The notes under the pieces: generated by a model
Seen by the model: the letters and a program-made list of their open reading frames with translations, nothing else
Told to the model about the DNA's origin: nothing
Database searches by the model: none
Part shown: one piece after another, positions 34,355 to 44,109 of the stretch
Numbering within the stretch: the first letter of the stretch is position 1
How the letters are laid out: each line of letters starts with the position of its first letter
NCBI GenBank assembly: GCA_964345975.1
Contig: CAYFSS010000002.1
Location: 1-64,000, forward strand
Direction: 5' to 3'
Source of the DNA: CAYFSS01 sp964345975
GTDB lineage: Bacteria; Bacillota; Clostridia; Saccharofermentanales; Fastidiosipilaceae
Length of the DNA: 64,000 bases
Made by a program: the position numbers and the translations under genes

Positions 34355-35896
34355 ATGGATGGATCTGAAGAGAAGAGAAGACAATTGAAGGGTGCCGGGG
34401 AAAGATTTGAGCCACGCGAAGATTCGTTTGCTGATGCCGGCGAAAAGATTCGTCCAAGGCGTGTGCCTGCCCCTAGTCAAGAACCCGAACCGACCGATCA
34501 TTCCACGACATTTCCTGAGTCAGATAACAATCGTCATGCTTCACGCAATAACCAAGAGTCAGTAACGCCTGTTCAGTATCCTGAAGATACGGTATACGCC
34601 GGACCGGCTATATCTCGAGAGCCGGCTAGTCAAGGGAAAGCTGATTTAAATCTGCGCCAAATACCAGTTTCACAGAACAGACCCATGCAAGCCGGGACTC
34701 CTATTTCAAATGATGGAACCATTCATGCGGATAGATTTGACCCTACGACCGGTGCAACACAGAGAACCAGGCCAATCCGAACGAAGCGATCTTCACAAGA
34801 CTGGGAAGACACATTCATCAAGGACAAGAAATTATCGGTCAATGCTAGGCGCATTATTGATAAGGTTATATTTATCTTGGTTTTGTTAGCCTTCTTGGCT
34901 GTGCTGTTTCTACTTATGTTTGGTGTGGGCGGCGAAGATCCGGCACGTGCACTACAAGAGTTTTTTTCCAAGGGTAATCCCCTTCAAATCTTGAAAGATG
35001 CAGCGGACAGATCTAGGGATCCTGGCGTATATATGTCCGACACACAACAAAGTCAAACTCAAATGAACCTTGGTCTACAACCGGCGATACCGGCAGCTCC
35101 GGTGTTTCCGTTACCCATCGAGAGTAGAAGTTATGTCGTCTGGGATGTGACTGACGAGACATTGCTCTATGAAGCGGCAGCAGAAGAAATTCGTGATCCC
35201 GCTTCATTGTCGAAGGTGATGACAGCACTCCTTGTCTTTAGGTCCGGTACCAGTCTTGATACTACAATTACACTGGCGGATGCTGATTTTACCGGACTTC
35301 ATGAAATGGATGCCAGTATGGCCGGTTTTAAGCCCGGGGAAACACTCACAATAAGGGATCTTCTCTATGGCATGCTATTGCCTTCAGGTGCTGAGGCTTC
35401 CATTGCTTTAGCCCGGCACATGGCAGGGAGTGAAGCTGAATTTGTTGTGCTTATGAATGAGGCGGCACAAGATTTGGGTATGTCAAAGACAGTCTTCTAT
35501 AACTCAACAGGGCTAACGATCGATGGCCATAACAATACAACGACGGCCCGGGACCTCCTTGCTTTGTTCCGTGCTACGATAGAGTATCCGGAATTTGTTG
35601 AGATCGCCGGAACTCATATGCGGTCGCTGCCGGCTAATTCGTTTCACCCTGAAGGTTTAGACCTAATAAGCACGTTCACCTGGCGCTTTAATAGTGACCC
35701 TGATTATCGTTCGAATATCTTGACCGGGAAGTCCGGCTATAATGGACGTGAGCTTTCGTTGGCGACTCTGGCTACCGTAGGGGGTAAGAACTATTTGGTC
35801 ATTACACTCGCAGCATCGACAGAGAATGGTCAGCCGGGTGATGCCATCCACGATCATGTCGTGATTCATAATCATATTCTGAGTTTGGAGCAGTAG
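34355..35896 (+). CDS. D-alanyl-D-alanine carboxypeptidase (S11 type) with a long cytoplasmic N-terminus
   Basis: A 513-residue penicillin-binding-type carboxypeptidase that would trim the terminal D-Ala from peptidoglycan stem peptides. The active serine is in SLSK (284-287) and the third motif is KSG (459-461). The second motif reads SGA (344-346) where SxN is usual. Instead of a cleaved signal peptide there is a polar, Pro/Gln/Arg-rich N-terminal region of about 165 residues, then one membrane helix (about 170-190), so the catalytic domain is outside and the tail is cytoplasmic. The C-terminal amphipathic anchor of PBP5 is absent, consistent with the N-terminal anchor. The ATG follows CTCGGAAGGATGACAAT. 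It has no close downstream partner. Confidence 0.87.
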   Translation: MDGSEEKRRQLKGAGERFEPREDSFADAGEKIRPRRVPAPSQEPEPTDHSTTFPESDNNRHASRNNQESVTPVQYPEDTVYAGPAISREPASQGKADLNLRQIPVSQNRPMQAGTPISNDGTIHADRFDPTTGATQRTRPIRTKRSSQDWEDTFIKDKKLSVNARRIIDKVIFILVLLAFLAVLFLLMFGVGGEDPARALQEFFSKGNPLQILKDAADRSRDPGVYMSDTQQSQTQMNLGLQPAIPAAPVFPLPIESRSYVVWDVTDETLLYEAAAEEIRDPASLSKVMTALLVFRSGTSLDTTITLADADFTGLHEMDASMAGFKPGETLTIRDLLYGMLLPSGAEASIALARHMAGSEAEFVVLMNEAAQDLGMSKTVFYNSTGLTIDGHNNTTTARDLLALFRATIEYPEFVEIAGTHMRSLPANSFHPEGLDLISTFTWRFNSDPDYRSNILTGKSGYNGRELSLATLATVGGKNYLVITLAASTENGQPGDAIHDHVVIHNHILSLEQ

Positions 35897-36316
35897 GATT
35901 TTGCATTCATAAGGAGCGCTACCGAAAGAACTTGTTCAGCTGTTGCCGTAAAATTGTGTGAACAGAGAATTAAGTTCAGCTTAGAATTAGACAATTGATG
36001 CTTATCGAACTCATGGATCGTGTTCATGTGTTATTATTCTTAAGTTCTTTATTGTGATTATTTCATGTGAGGCTCCAGTGTTTATCAGACTTTACACTGA
36101 AAACTCAAGTTTTGCTATTCAATTATATCTGTCACTAATAAACAACAAAGAAGGCATATCGAAGAAGAAGTTCGTTTATCATTTACTTGTAACTCATAAG
36201 AATTCTTTGGTATACTAATATTTGCGTTTTCGCATGTTCTGCATTTTTTTAATCTTCTTTGATCAAATTATGTGGTAATCGCGTGAATGACTTTTGTAAA
36301 GAAGGAGGAGTATTGT
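35897..36316 (+). other. AT-rich intergenic region before the str operon
   Basis: This 420-base gap has no credible gene. It contains a CAGTGT/ACACTG inverted repeat (about 36079-36103), an AAAAC/GTTTT hairpin right after it, the str promoter at 36187-36216, and, just past the predicted start, TGCG-TTTT-CGCA followed by TTTTTTT at about 36246-36252. The latter could act as an early pause or attenuator. Otherwise I see nothing definite. Confidence 0.5.
36187..36216 (+). promoter_or_regulatory. Promoter of the str operon
   Basis: TTGTAA (36187-36192) and TATACT (36211-36216) are 18 bases apart. It would drive rpsL-rpsG-fusA with about 95 bases of leader. Confidence 0.65.
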
Positions 36317-36745
36317 ATGCCTACGTTCAACCAACTCGTTAAGAAAGGACGCCAGAGCAAGAAGGAGAAGAGTCAATCTCCCGCGCTCCACGTCAATCGT
36401 AACACCTTGAACCGCACAACTTCGCGCGTTGTTTCACCGCAGCGTCGTGGTGTATGTACTGTTGTCAAGACTGTTACCCCTAAGAAGCCGAACTCAGCAA
36501 TGCGTAAAGTAGCGCGTGTTCGCTTGGCTTCAGGAATGGAAGTTTTCTCTTACATCCCGGGAATCGGTCACAACTTACAGGAGCACTCGGTCGTTTTGAT
36601 CCGTGGTGGCCGTGTCAAGGACCTGCCCGGTATTCGTTATCACGTCGTCAGAGGAACTTTGGATGCAGCCGGTGTCACCGATCGCAAGCAGAGCCGTTCT
36701 AAGTATGGAACGAAGCGTCCGCGTGAAGCGAGAGTCCGTAACTAG
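36317..36745 (+). CDS. rpsL: 30S ribosomal protein S12
   Basis: A 142-residue S12, part of the decoding centre. It has the conserved TVTPKKPNSAMRKVARVRL and GGRVKDLPGIRYHVVRG. The lysine of PKKPNS, the classic position of streptomycin-resistance changes, is the wild-type lysine. The first third contains the longer loop (HVNRNTLNRTTSRVV) common in Gram-positive S12. The ATG at 36317 follows AAGGAGGAGTATTGT. It is the first gene of rpsL-rpsG-fusA-tuf. Confidence 0.98.
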   Translation: MPTFNQLVKKGRQSKKEKSQSPALHVNRNTLNRTTSRVVSPQRRGVCTVVKTVTPKKPNSAMRKVARVRLASGMEVFSYIPGIGHNLQEHSVVLIRGGRVKDLPGIRYHVVRGTLDAAGVTDRKQSRSKYGTKRPREARVRN

Positions 36746-36889
36746 ATCCGGTTGGAAGCAGTGCTCAGTACATCCCCGCGCAATATAAATGCGGACGGGC
36801 TGATGGACACTGACACGATCCGCAAGGATGTGAGTACCTGTGATATCTGACCTAAAGGTCTGTCTTATCATGACAAGGAGGGAAGAGAA

Positions 36890-37360
36890 GTGCCAAGGAA
36901 AGGCCATGTCCCAAAGAGAGAAGTTCTCCCCGATCCGAAATTTCATGATGTTCGCGTCACCAAGTTGACCAATAACGTCATGCTGGACGGGAAGAAGAGT
37001 ATTGCTCAGAAGATTGTTTACGGCGCGTTCGATTTAATCGCCGAGCGAAACGATCAAGAGCCTATGGAAGTGTTTGAACAAGCACTTGAGAATGTAATGC
37101 CGATACTTGAAGTTAAGGCACGCCGCGTTGGTGGCGCTAACTATCAGGTACCGATCGAAGTACGTCCTGAGAGACGTCAGACACTTGCGCTTCGTTGGAT
37201 CGTGAACTTTGCGCGTCAACGCAGTGAGCGTACGATGGTCGAACGACTCGCCAATGAAATACTCGATGCTGCAAACAGCGCCGGTGGTGCCTTCCGACGT
37301 AAGGAAGAAATGCATCGTGCGGCAGAAGCAAACCGTGCGTTTGCCCATTACCGCTGGTAA
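36890..37360 (+). CDS. rpsG: 30S ribosomal protein S7
   Basis: A 156-residue S7, the primary binder of the 16S rRNA head domain. Conserved segments include LTNNVMLDGKKSIAQKIVYG, GGANYQVPIEV and the C-terminal AHYRW. The start is GTG 36890, after ACAAGGAGGGAAGAGAA. A gap of about 145 bases separates it from rpsL with no visible terminator. Confidence 0.98.
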   Translation: MPRKGHVPKREVLPDPKFHDVRVTKLTNNVMLDGKKSIAQKIVYGAFDLIAERNDQEPMEVFEQALENVMPILEVKARRVGGANYQVPIEVRPERRQTLALRWIVNFARQRSERTMVERLANEILDAANSAGGAFRRKEEMHRAAEANRAFAHYRW

Positions 37361-37419
37361 GTTGCACTTGCGTATATCGTCAGTGCAGCACTGTGGAATA
37401 GACCTATGGAGGGAAATCA

Positions 37420-39489
37420 ATGTCTAGACCGTTTTCACTAGAGAAAACGCGCAATATCGGTATCATGGCTCACATTGATGCCGGGAAGACGACGACGACG
37501 GAACGTATCCTCTATTACTGTGGTCGTATTCATAAAATCGGCGAGACCCATGAAGGTGCCTCGACGATGGACTGGATGGACCAGGAGAAAGAGCGTGGTA
37601 TCACGATTACTTCAGCTGCAACGACTGCTGAGTGGCGTAATCACCGCGTAAACATCATCGATACCCCCGGCCACGTTGACTTCACGGTTGAAGTTGAACG
37701 TTCGCTGCGCGTGCTCGATGGTGCCGTTACCGTATTGGATGCAAAGAGCGGTGTTGAGCCGCAGACTGAAACTGTTTGGCGCCAGGCAAATACCTATGGT
37801 GTACCGCGTATCGTATACATCAATAAGATGGACGTCACCGGTTCGAATTATCTTCGTTCCGTCCAAACCATCCGTGATCGCCTAAATGCCAATGCAGTTC
37901 CGATTCAGCTACCGATCGGGGCAGAAGAGAATTTCCTTGGAATTATCGACCTCGTAAAAATGAAGGCCGAGATCTACAAGGATGATCAAGGGACCATCTA
38001 TGATGAGACCGAGATCCCGGATGATCACATGGAACTTGCCCAGGAATGGCGTGAGAACCTCCTTGAGTCCGTTGCTGAAACCGACGAAGAACTCATGGAA
38101 GCTTACTTGGAAAACGGTGATTTGACCCAGAAGCAGCTGATGAGCGGACTCCGCCAAGCTACGCTGAACGTCGATATCATCCCGGTTACGTGTGGTTCAT
38201 CTTATAAGAATAAAGGTGTTCAACTTCTCCTCGATGCACTCGTTGACTACATGCCGTCACCCCTTGATGTCAAGGCTATTGACGGTGTGACCTTGGACGG
38301 TGAGCCGACTGAGCGTCATTCCGATGATTCGGAACCGTTTTCAGCGCTTGCTTTCAAGATCATGGTTGACCCTTTTGTTGGTAAGTTGGCATTCTTCCGC
38401 GTCTACTCGGGAATCCTTGATTCAGGTTCTTATGTCTTGAATAGTACAAAGGATAATCGTGAGCGTATTGGCCGTATCCTACAGATGCATGCCAATCACC
38501 GTGAGGAGATTGATCGTGTGTATGCCGGGGATATCGCTGCCGCCATCGGTCTTCGAAATACGACCACCGGTGACACGCTTTGCGATCCGGATAGTCCGGT
38601 CATCTTGGAATCGATGGACTTCCCCGAGCCTGTTATCTCTGTTGCAATCGAGCCAAAATCCAAGGCTTCTCAAGAGAAGATGATGATTGCTCTCCAGAGA
38701 TTGGGTGAGGAGGATCCTACGTTCCGTACGACCTCAAACCCTGAAACAGGTCAGACTTTGATCTCCGGAATGGGCGAGCTCCACCTCGACATCATCGTTG
38801 ATCGACTCCTCCGTGAGTTTAAGGTTGAGGCTAACGTCGGTAGGCCACAAGTTGCTTACAAAGAGACGATTCGCAAGGAAGTTCAGGCCGAAGGTCGTTT
38901 CGTTCGTCAGTCCGGTGGTCGTGGTCAGTATGGTCATGCCATTATCAAGCTTGAGCCGCTTGAAGCCGGTGCCGGTTATGAGTTTGTTGATGGGACGGTT
39001 GGCGGCTCGGTTCCCAAAGAATTCATCAAGCCTATCGATGCCGGTATTCAGGAAGCAATGACTTCAGGGGTTGTTGCGGGCTATGAAGTTCTCGATGTCA
39101 AGGCAACGTTGATCGATGGTTCATACCACGATGTTGACTCATCGGAAATGGCCTTTAAGATCGCCGGTTCTATGGCTTTCAAAGAAGGTATGCGTAAGGC
39201 TGATCCTGTACTTCTGGAGCCCATCATGATGGTTGACGTTGTGATGCCGGAAGAGTATCTGGGTGACGTCATGGGTGACCTTTCATCGCGCCGTGGGCAA
39301 ATCGAAGGTATGGATGCCATCGATGGTGCTCAGCAGATCCATGCAATGGTGCCGCTCTCAGAGATGTTCGGATATGCAACGGCATTACGTTCACGCACCC
39401 AAGGTCGTGGCACGTTCGTCATGCAAATGCATAGTTTCGCAGAAGTGCCTAAGAGCATCATGGAAGAAATTGTTGGTTCTCGTCGTTAA
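37420..39489 (+). CDS. fusA: Elongation factor G
   Basis: EF-G is the GTPase that drives translocation. The 689-residue protein has G1 AHIDAGKTTTTERIL, the switch EKERGITITSAATT, G3 DTPGHVDFT and G4 NKMD, and the later domains including GRGQYGHAII and the C-terminal SRRGQIEGMD. The length is typical. The ATG follows TATGGAGGGAAATCA. Confidence 0.98.
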   Translation: MSRPFSLEKTRNIGIMAHIDAGKTTTTERILYYCGRIHKIGETHEGASTMDWMDQEKERGITITSAATTAEWRNHRVNIIDTPGHVDFTVEVERSLRVLDGAVTVLDAKSGVEPQTETVWRQANTYGVPRIVYINKMDVTGSNYLRSVQTIRDRLNANAVPIQLPIGAEENFLGIIDLVKMKAEIYKDDQGTIYDETEIPDDHMELAQEWRENLLESVAETDEELMEAYLENGDLTQKQLMSGLRQATLNVDIIPVTCGSSYKNKGVQLLLDALVDYMPSPLDVKAIDGVTLDGEPTERHSDDSEPFSALAFKIMVDPFVGKLAFFRVYSGILDSGSYVLNSTKDNRERIGRILQMHANHREEIDRVYAGDIAAAIGLRNTTTGDTLCDPDSPVILESMDFPEPVISVAIEPKSKASQEKMMIALQRLGEEDPTFRTTSNPETGQTLISGMGELHLDIIVDRLLREFKVEANVGRPQVAYKETIRKEVQAEGRFVRQSGGRGQYGHAIIKLEPLEAGAGYEFVDGTVGGSVPKEFIKPIDAGIQEAMTSGVVAGYEVLDVKATLIDGSYHDVDSSEMAFKIAGSMAFKEGMRKADPVLLEPIMMVDVVMPEEYLGDVMGDLSSRRGQIEGMDAIDGAQQIHAMVPLSEMFGYATALRSRTQGRGTFVMQMHSFAEVPKSIMEEIVGSRR

Positions 39490-39532
39490 GACGAGTTCGC
39501 AGGCTGAAACAACGTCAAGTCACGCTATTAGC

Positions 39533-39560
39533 TTGCAAAGTAAGGACTTTGTTGTAGAAT
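39533..39560 (+). promoter_or_regulatory. Possible internal promoter of tuf
   Basis: TTGCAA (39533-39538) and TAGAAT (39555-39560) are 16 bases apart, in the gap between fusA and tuf. It would allow higher EF-Tu than EF-G output. Confidence 0.5.
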
Positions 39561-39631
39561 GTGCGTCAGGGCGTTAGCCAATTTGCGTATTTTGGATAGT
39601 CATATGACTATCAATTAGGAGGACATTAGAA

Positions 39632-40834
39632 ATGGGAAAAACAAAATTCGAAAGAAATAAGCCCCATGTCAACATCGGCACAATTGGCCACGTTGACCAC
39701 GGTAAGACTTCGCTCACCGCTGCAATCACGAAAGTGCTTGCGATGAAGGGTGATGCTAAGTACGAGGCTTATGACATGATCGACAAGGCTCCGGAAGAGC
39801 GCGAGCGCGGCATCACGATCTCGACGTCTCACGTTGAGTACGAGACCGACAATCGTCACTATGCTCACGTTGACTGCCCCGGACACGCTGACTACGTCAA
39901 GAACATGATCACCGGTGCGGCACAGATGGACGGCGCTATTCTCGTTGTTTCCGCTGCTGACGGTGTTATGCCTCAAACGCGTGAGCACATCTTGCTCTCA
40001 CGTCAGGTTGGTGTTCCTGCAATCGTTGTCTTCATGAACAAGACCGATCAGGTCGACGACCCTGAACTCCTAGAGTTGGTTGAGATGGAAATCCGTGAAC
40101 TGCTCGACGAGTATGAATTCGATGGTGACAACGCACCAATCGTTTCCGGCTCAGCTCTCGCTGTTCTCGAGAGTGATTCCGAAGACATCAATGACCCGGT
40201 TTATGCACCGGTCTTAGAGCTCATGGAAGGTGTCGATGAGTATATCGAGACTCCTGAGCGTCCGGTTGATCGTCCGTTCCTCATGCCTGTTGAAGACGTC
40301 TTTACAATCACCGGTCGTGGTACCGTTGCAACCGGTCGTGTTGAGCGTGGTCAGATCAAGACAGGTGAACCTGTACAGATCGTCGGTATGCGCGAAGAAC
40401 CTCTTCAGAGCGTTGTTACCGGTGTTGAAATGTTCCGTAAGATCCTTGACCATGCAGAAGCCGGTGACAACATTGGTGCTCTCTTGCGTGGTATCGAGCG
40501 TGATGATATTGAGCGTGGCCAGGTTCTTTGTAAGCCCGGTTCAATCAATCCTCACACTGAATTTGAAGGTCAGGTCTATGTTCTGACTGAAACTGAAGGT
40601 GGCCGTCATAAGCCTTTCTTCGGTGGTTATCGTCCTCAGTTCTACTTCCGTACGACCGACGTTACCGGTGTCATCACTTTGCCTGAAGGCGTTGAGATGT
40701 GCATGCCCGGTGACCACGTTGACATGAAGATTGAATTGATCACCCCAATCGCTATTGAGCAAGGTCTTCGCTTTGCTATCCGCGAGGGTGGACGTACAGT
40801 TGGTGCAGGTACTGTTTCTAAGATCTTTGATTAG
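39632..40834 (+). CDS. tuf: Elongation factor Tu
   Basis: EF-Tu delivers aminoacyl-tRNA to the ribosome. The 400-residue protein has G1 GHVDHGKTSLTAAI, switch ERERGITISTSHVEYET, G3 DCPGHADYVKNMITG, and G4 NKTD. Domains II and III are complete, ending GRTVGAGTVSKIFD. Compared with many bacteria, the G4 region reads FMNKTDQVDDPELLELVEMEIRE split across the usual positions with no gap. The ATG follows TTAGGAGGACATTAGAA. A strong terminator follows. Confidence 0.98.
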   Translation: MGKTKFERNKPHVNIGTIGHVDHGKTSLTAAITKVLAMKGDAKYEAYDMIDKAPEERERGITISTSHVEYETDNRHYAHVDCPGHADYVKNMITGAAQMDGAILVVSAADGVMPQTREHILLSRQVGVPAIVVFMNKTDQVDDPELLELVEMEIRELLDEYEFDGDNAPIVSGSALAVLESDSEDINDPVYAPVLELMEGVDEYIETPERPVDRPFLMPVEDVFTITGRGTVATGRVERGQIKTGEPVQIVGMREEPLQSVVTGVEMFRKILDHAEAGDNIGALLRGIERDDIERGQVLCKPGSINPHTEFEGQVYVLTETEGGRHKPFFGGYRPQFYFRTTDVTGVITLPEGVEMCMPGDHVDMKIELITPIAIEQGLRFAIREGGRTVGAGTVSKIFD

Positions 40835-40873
40835 TAATAGAGACAACATTTAGTTACTAACTTTAGTATTATC

Positions 40874-40901
40874 AAGGGGCTGCTAAGGCAGTCCCTTTTT
40901 C
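40874..40901 (+). terminator. Terminator after tuf
   Basis: AAGGGGCTGC pairs with GCAGTCCCTT over a four-base loop, followed by TTTTT. The rest of the roughly 300-base gap to the next gene is AT-rich, with only a weak promoter. Confidence 0.9.
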
Positions 40902-41054
40902 GACCCTGAAATTGTGTTTCCAAAGAGACACGGATAGTGAAGTGTGTCAAGGAAATTATTAAGAAACATTATTATGATTATTAATTAATTGTGAGCGAAG
41001 TGTTCATTAAGTGGACTAGTTGGTATATTTACCTAACACTTTAAATGTTACCGG

Positions 41055-41083
41055 TTATCAAGATTACTTTTATTCCATATTAG
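41055..41083 (+). promoter_or_regulatory. Possible promoter of the second AraC gene
   Basis: TTATCA (41055-41060) and TATTAG (41078-41083) are 17 bases apart. Its predicted start near 41090 supports translation from ATG 41130 rather than GTG 41091. Confidence 0.35.
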
Positions 41084-41129
41084 AATATAGGTGCCCAATT
41101 TGAAGAGAGAAAGAGAAAAGAAAGCAACG

Positions 41130-42086
41130 ATGTCTGAGATGTCCTTTTATCTAGCATGTCACGAGGGAAGAAGCTTTGCTTTTGATAAACATTACGACCA
41201 GACCTTCCCACACTATAAGATGAAACCTCATAGTCATCCGAGTGTGGAGCTTCTCTATGTAACAAGTGGTGAGGTTTTGATTACAGTCGATATGCCTGAA
41301 GAATCTGTTCAAGCTTATCAACCCAAGCGTCAACGATTTACCTTACGCGGTGGAGAATTTTTCTTTATTGATTCAACCATTCGTCATGCAATTAACATTG
41401 AAACCCATGATGAATCTACGACACAAATCCTCAATGCCGAGTTCCAGGCTGTCACTGAAGAGACTGATCTGCAGAAGATTCAAGAAGCTTCGGAAAGACC
41501 GGTTGCTATAGTCTCGATGGATAATCTAAAAGAATTGTCTTCTCAATTCCGATCATTTCTTGAACTGGCACGTCCTACCGTTCATCTAAAGGACCAAGGC
41601 GAGCTCTTACTTTCTGCTATGAGATTGCTCATCAGTGCGCTGGAAGATGAAACCAGAACAGAAGATGACGCTTGGATGGTCGAAGCTCCTCTCCACATTC
41701 TATTTAGGGAATTAGGCAAGAGGCAGCCATCCTATCGCTTACAGGGAGCGAAGCGTCACGTTGAATTTGCAAATCAGTTCATCGAATCAAACTTTGATAG
41801 ACCGATCTCGGTCCAAGATGTAGCAGACTTCGTTGAGATTCATCCTGCGTATTTGCAGCGAATCTATCATAGTGAACAAGGCTATACCTTGATGAACTAT
41901 GTCAATCAACTCCGCATGAAGAAGGCGCGTCATCTCGTAGGTGAGAGTACTCTATCCATTGAGGAGATAGCAGAGTTAGTCGGCTTTAAATCACGTCAGA
42001 GCTTCAGCTTGGCCTTTCATAAGTATTTTGAAATGAACCCTCAAACCTTCCGTCGTCTGAGCCGGAAAGGTGAATTGGAAGAATAG
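41130..42086 (+). CDS. AraC-family transcriptional regulator
   Basis: A 318-residue regulator with an N-terminal cupin-type domain (HSHPSVELLYVTSGEVLI) and a C-terminal AraC DNA-binding domain: IEIHPAYLQRIYHS is replaced here by VEIHPAYLQRIYHSEQGYT in the first helix-turn-helix, and VGFKSRQSFSLAFHKYF forms the second. The effector is unknown. ATG 41130 is chosen because a likely promoter lies at 41055-41083; an in-frame GTG at 41091 would add 13 Lys/Arg/Glu-rich residues. Neither start has a strong ribosome binding site. It is single, with a bidirectional terminator between it and the converging ABC exporter gene. Confidence 0.87.
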   Translation: MSEMSFYLACHEGRSFAFDKHYDQTFPHYKMKPHSHPSVELLYVTSGEVLITVDMPEESVQAYQPKRQRFTLRGGEFFFIDSTIRHAINIETHDESTTQILNAEFQAVTEETDLQKIQEASERPVAIVSMDNLKELSSQFRSFLELARPTVHLKDQGELLLSAMRLLISALEDETRTEDDAWMVEAPLHILFRELGKRQPSYRLQGAKRHVEFANQFIESNFDRPISVQDVADFVEIHPAYLQRIYHSEQGYTLMNYVNQLRMKKARHLVGESTLSIEEIAELVGFKSRQSFSLAFHKYFEMNPQTFRRLSRKGELEE

Positions 42087-42106
42087 ACTGTATTCTTAGT
42101 GCACAT

Positions 42107-42153
42107 AAAAAGAGCGATAGCCAATCCGTAAAACATTGGCTATCGCTCTTTTG
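42107..42153. terminator. Bidirectional terminator between the AraC and ABC genes
   Basis: An 18-base perfect inverted repeat (42108-42125 with 42135-42152) has A runs on its left and T runs on its right, so it can end transcription from both converging genes. Confidence 0.95.
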
Positions 42154-42167
42154 GTTTTTGATAGAGA

Positions 42168-44012
42168 TTAGTCTAGGATCATGTCATTGCTTGAAAGCTC
42201 TACTTGTGTAACTTGAAGCTCGTAATATTTCCCGCGTCTATCCATGAGCTCATTGTGTGTGCCTTCCTCTTGGATTTGACCGTCTTCTATATAGAGGATG
42301 CTATCGGCATTACGAACGGTGCTCAATCGATGCGCAATGATGACGGTGGTGCGTCCTTGCGCTAAGCGATCAAGCGATGCTTGGATGTTGACTTCAGTTC
42401 TTGTGTCCAGGGCGGAAGTCGCTTCATCGAGCAGTAGAATGGCCGGATCTTTGAGGAAAACCCGAGCGATGGCAATTCGCTGACGTTGACCTCCCGAGAG
42501 ATTGGCTCCTCTCTCACCAATCAAGGTATCGTACCCATCGGGCAGGGACATGATGAATTGGTGGATTTCTGCAGACTTTGCTGCAGCATAGATCTCTTCT
42601 TCTGTAGCATCGAGTCTTCCATAGCGAATGTTGTTTCTCACGGTATCGGCAAAAATAAAGACTTCTTGCTGCACAATCCCAACCTGTCTCCGTAGAGATT
42701 GTAGCGTGACATCACGAATGTCTTGGCCATCGATGCTTATGGTGCCGCTATCGACGTCATAGAAGCGAGGGATGAGTTGGCAAATCGTACTCTTCCCGCC
42801 GCCGGATGGGCCTACCAGAGCTAATGTCTGACCTTGAGGTACTTCCAGATTTAAGGCATGCAAGACGTCATCATCAGAGTCATCGCTATAACTGAAGTCG
42901 ACATTCTTGAAACAAATGGAGCCACGGACAGACTCAAGTTCAACCGCATTTTCCTTCTCTTCAATCTCAGGATTTAGACGCATGAGTTCACTAAAACGTT
43001 CGAAGCCGGCCATCCCTGACGTGTATTGTTCGAAGAAACCTACGAGCTTACGGATCGGAGCGACGAAGTTGTTGACGAAGAGTGTGAAGGTCATTAGATC
43101 TACGAAATCCATGCGTCCGACTAAGACGAAGGCACCACCGATCGTTATAACAAAGACATTGAGAATTCCTGTAGTGAACTCAATGCCGGTCTGAAAGATC
43201 GCCATATTGCGATAATAGTGCCCTTTAGCATCCCGATAGGAATAATTGCTGCCACGAAGCTTATCTCGCTCAAAGTCTTCATTGGTGAAAGCCTGCGCCA
43301 GTTTAGCTCCGGATATGGAGCTTTCAATGCTTGCATTGATATCAGCCGTTGTTTCCTTGACTCGTCTGGAAGCATATTGCATCCGTTTTCTTTGCCGGAT
43401 ACTTAAATAGAGTACGATCGGGATGAAGATGAGCAATAATAGTGCAAGTTCCCACCGGATCCATAGCATGAAGATGAAGCTGCCAATAAACGTTAAGATG
43501 GAGATCAAGAGATCTTCAGGACCATGGTGCGCCAGTTCCACGACATCGAAGAGATCAGAAACAATACGCGATAAGAGATGGCCGGTCCGCGTTCGATCGA
43601 AGAAAGAAAAGGAAAGATCTTGAATATGGGAGAAAAGCATATCTCGCATATCTGTTTCCATTCTGACACCTAAGAAGTGACCCCAATAGGTCACGATATA
43701 TTGGAAGATGCCACGAATGATGAAGAGCAGGATCAGGATGGCTAGGAGAATAGGGAATATGCCAATCTCTCCCATAGGGAGAAGATCTTGTAAAAAGTAC
43801 CGGGAAATCATTGGATAACAGACATCGATAACAGCGATCCCGGTTGCAAAGAGAAGATCTAGGAGGAAAAGACGTCTGTGAGGTTTATAAAACGTTAGAA
43901 AGGTTCGGATAGATCCCAAAGAGAACCGTTCCTTGCGGGGGAGTTGCGAGACTTCTTCGGGACCAAAAAAAGTCTCCAATAACCTGGGTCTTTCTTTAAA
44001 ATCAGTGTCCAT
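42168..44012 (-). CDS. ABC transporter, fused membrane and ATPase domains (exporter type)
   Basis: A 614-residue half-transporter that would act as a dimer to export lipids, drugs or peptides; the substrate cannot be read from sequence. Residues of about 30-330 hold six membrane helices. The ATPase domain shows Walker A GPSGGGKST, the Q loop, signature NLSGGQRQRIAIARV, Walker B ILLLDEATSALD and the H loop IIAHRLST. All catalytic residues are intact. The ATG follows TTGGAGGTGAAAT on the minus strand. It is the only minus-strand gene in this section and no second half-transporter is next to it, so a homodimer is likely. Confidence 0.94.
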   Translation of the reverse strand: MDTDFKERPRLLETFFGPEEVSQLPRKERFSLGSIRTFLTFYKPHRRLFLLDLLFATGIAVIDVCYPMISRYFLQDLLPMGEIGIFPILLAILILLFIIRGIFQYIVTYWGHFLGVRMETDMRDMLFSHIQDLSFSFFDRTRTGHLLSRIVSDLFDVVELAHHGPEDLLISILTFIGSFIFMLWIRWELALLLLIFIPIVLYLSIRQRKRMQYASRRVKETTADINASIESSISGAKLAQAFTNEDFERDKLRGSNYSYRDAKGHYYRNMAIFQTGIEFTTGILNVFVITIGGAFVLVGRMDFVDLMTFTLFVNNFVAPIRKLVGFFEQYTSGMAGFERFSELMRLNPEIEEKENAVELESVRGSICFKNVDFSYSDDSDDDVLHALNLEVPQGQTLALVGPSGGGKSTICQLIPRFYDVDSGTISIDGQDIRDVTLQSLRRQVGIVQQEVFIFADTVRNNIRYGRLDATEEEIYAAAKSAEIHQFIMSLPDGYDTLIGERGANLSGGQRQRIAIARVFLKDPAILLLDEATSALDTRTEVNIQASLDRLAQGRTTVIIAHRLSTVRNADSILYIEDGQIQEEGTHNELMDRRGKYYELQVTQVELSSNDMILD

Positions 44013-44081
44013 ATTTCACCTCCAAGGTTAAAAAGCTATCCTTCGAATCCTATCACAATCGTCAAGTAAAGCACGCGTATA

Positions 44082-44090
44082 TGCTAGAAT
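44082..44090 (+). promoter_or_regulatory. Extended -10 promoter of the YigZ gene
   Basis: TGc-TAGAAT (44082-44090) is an extended -10 with no good -35. It overlaps the ATG at 44089, which therefore is unlikely to be the start of translation. Confidence 0.45.
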
Positions 44091-44109
44091 GCGTCAAGGG
44101 GGAAGTTGT

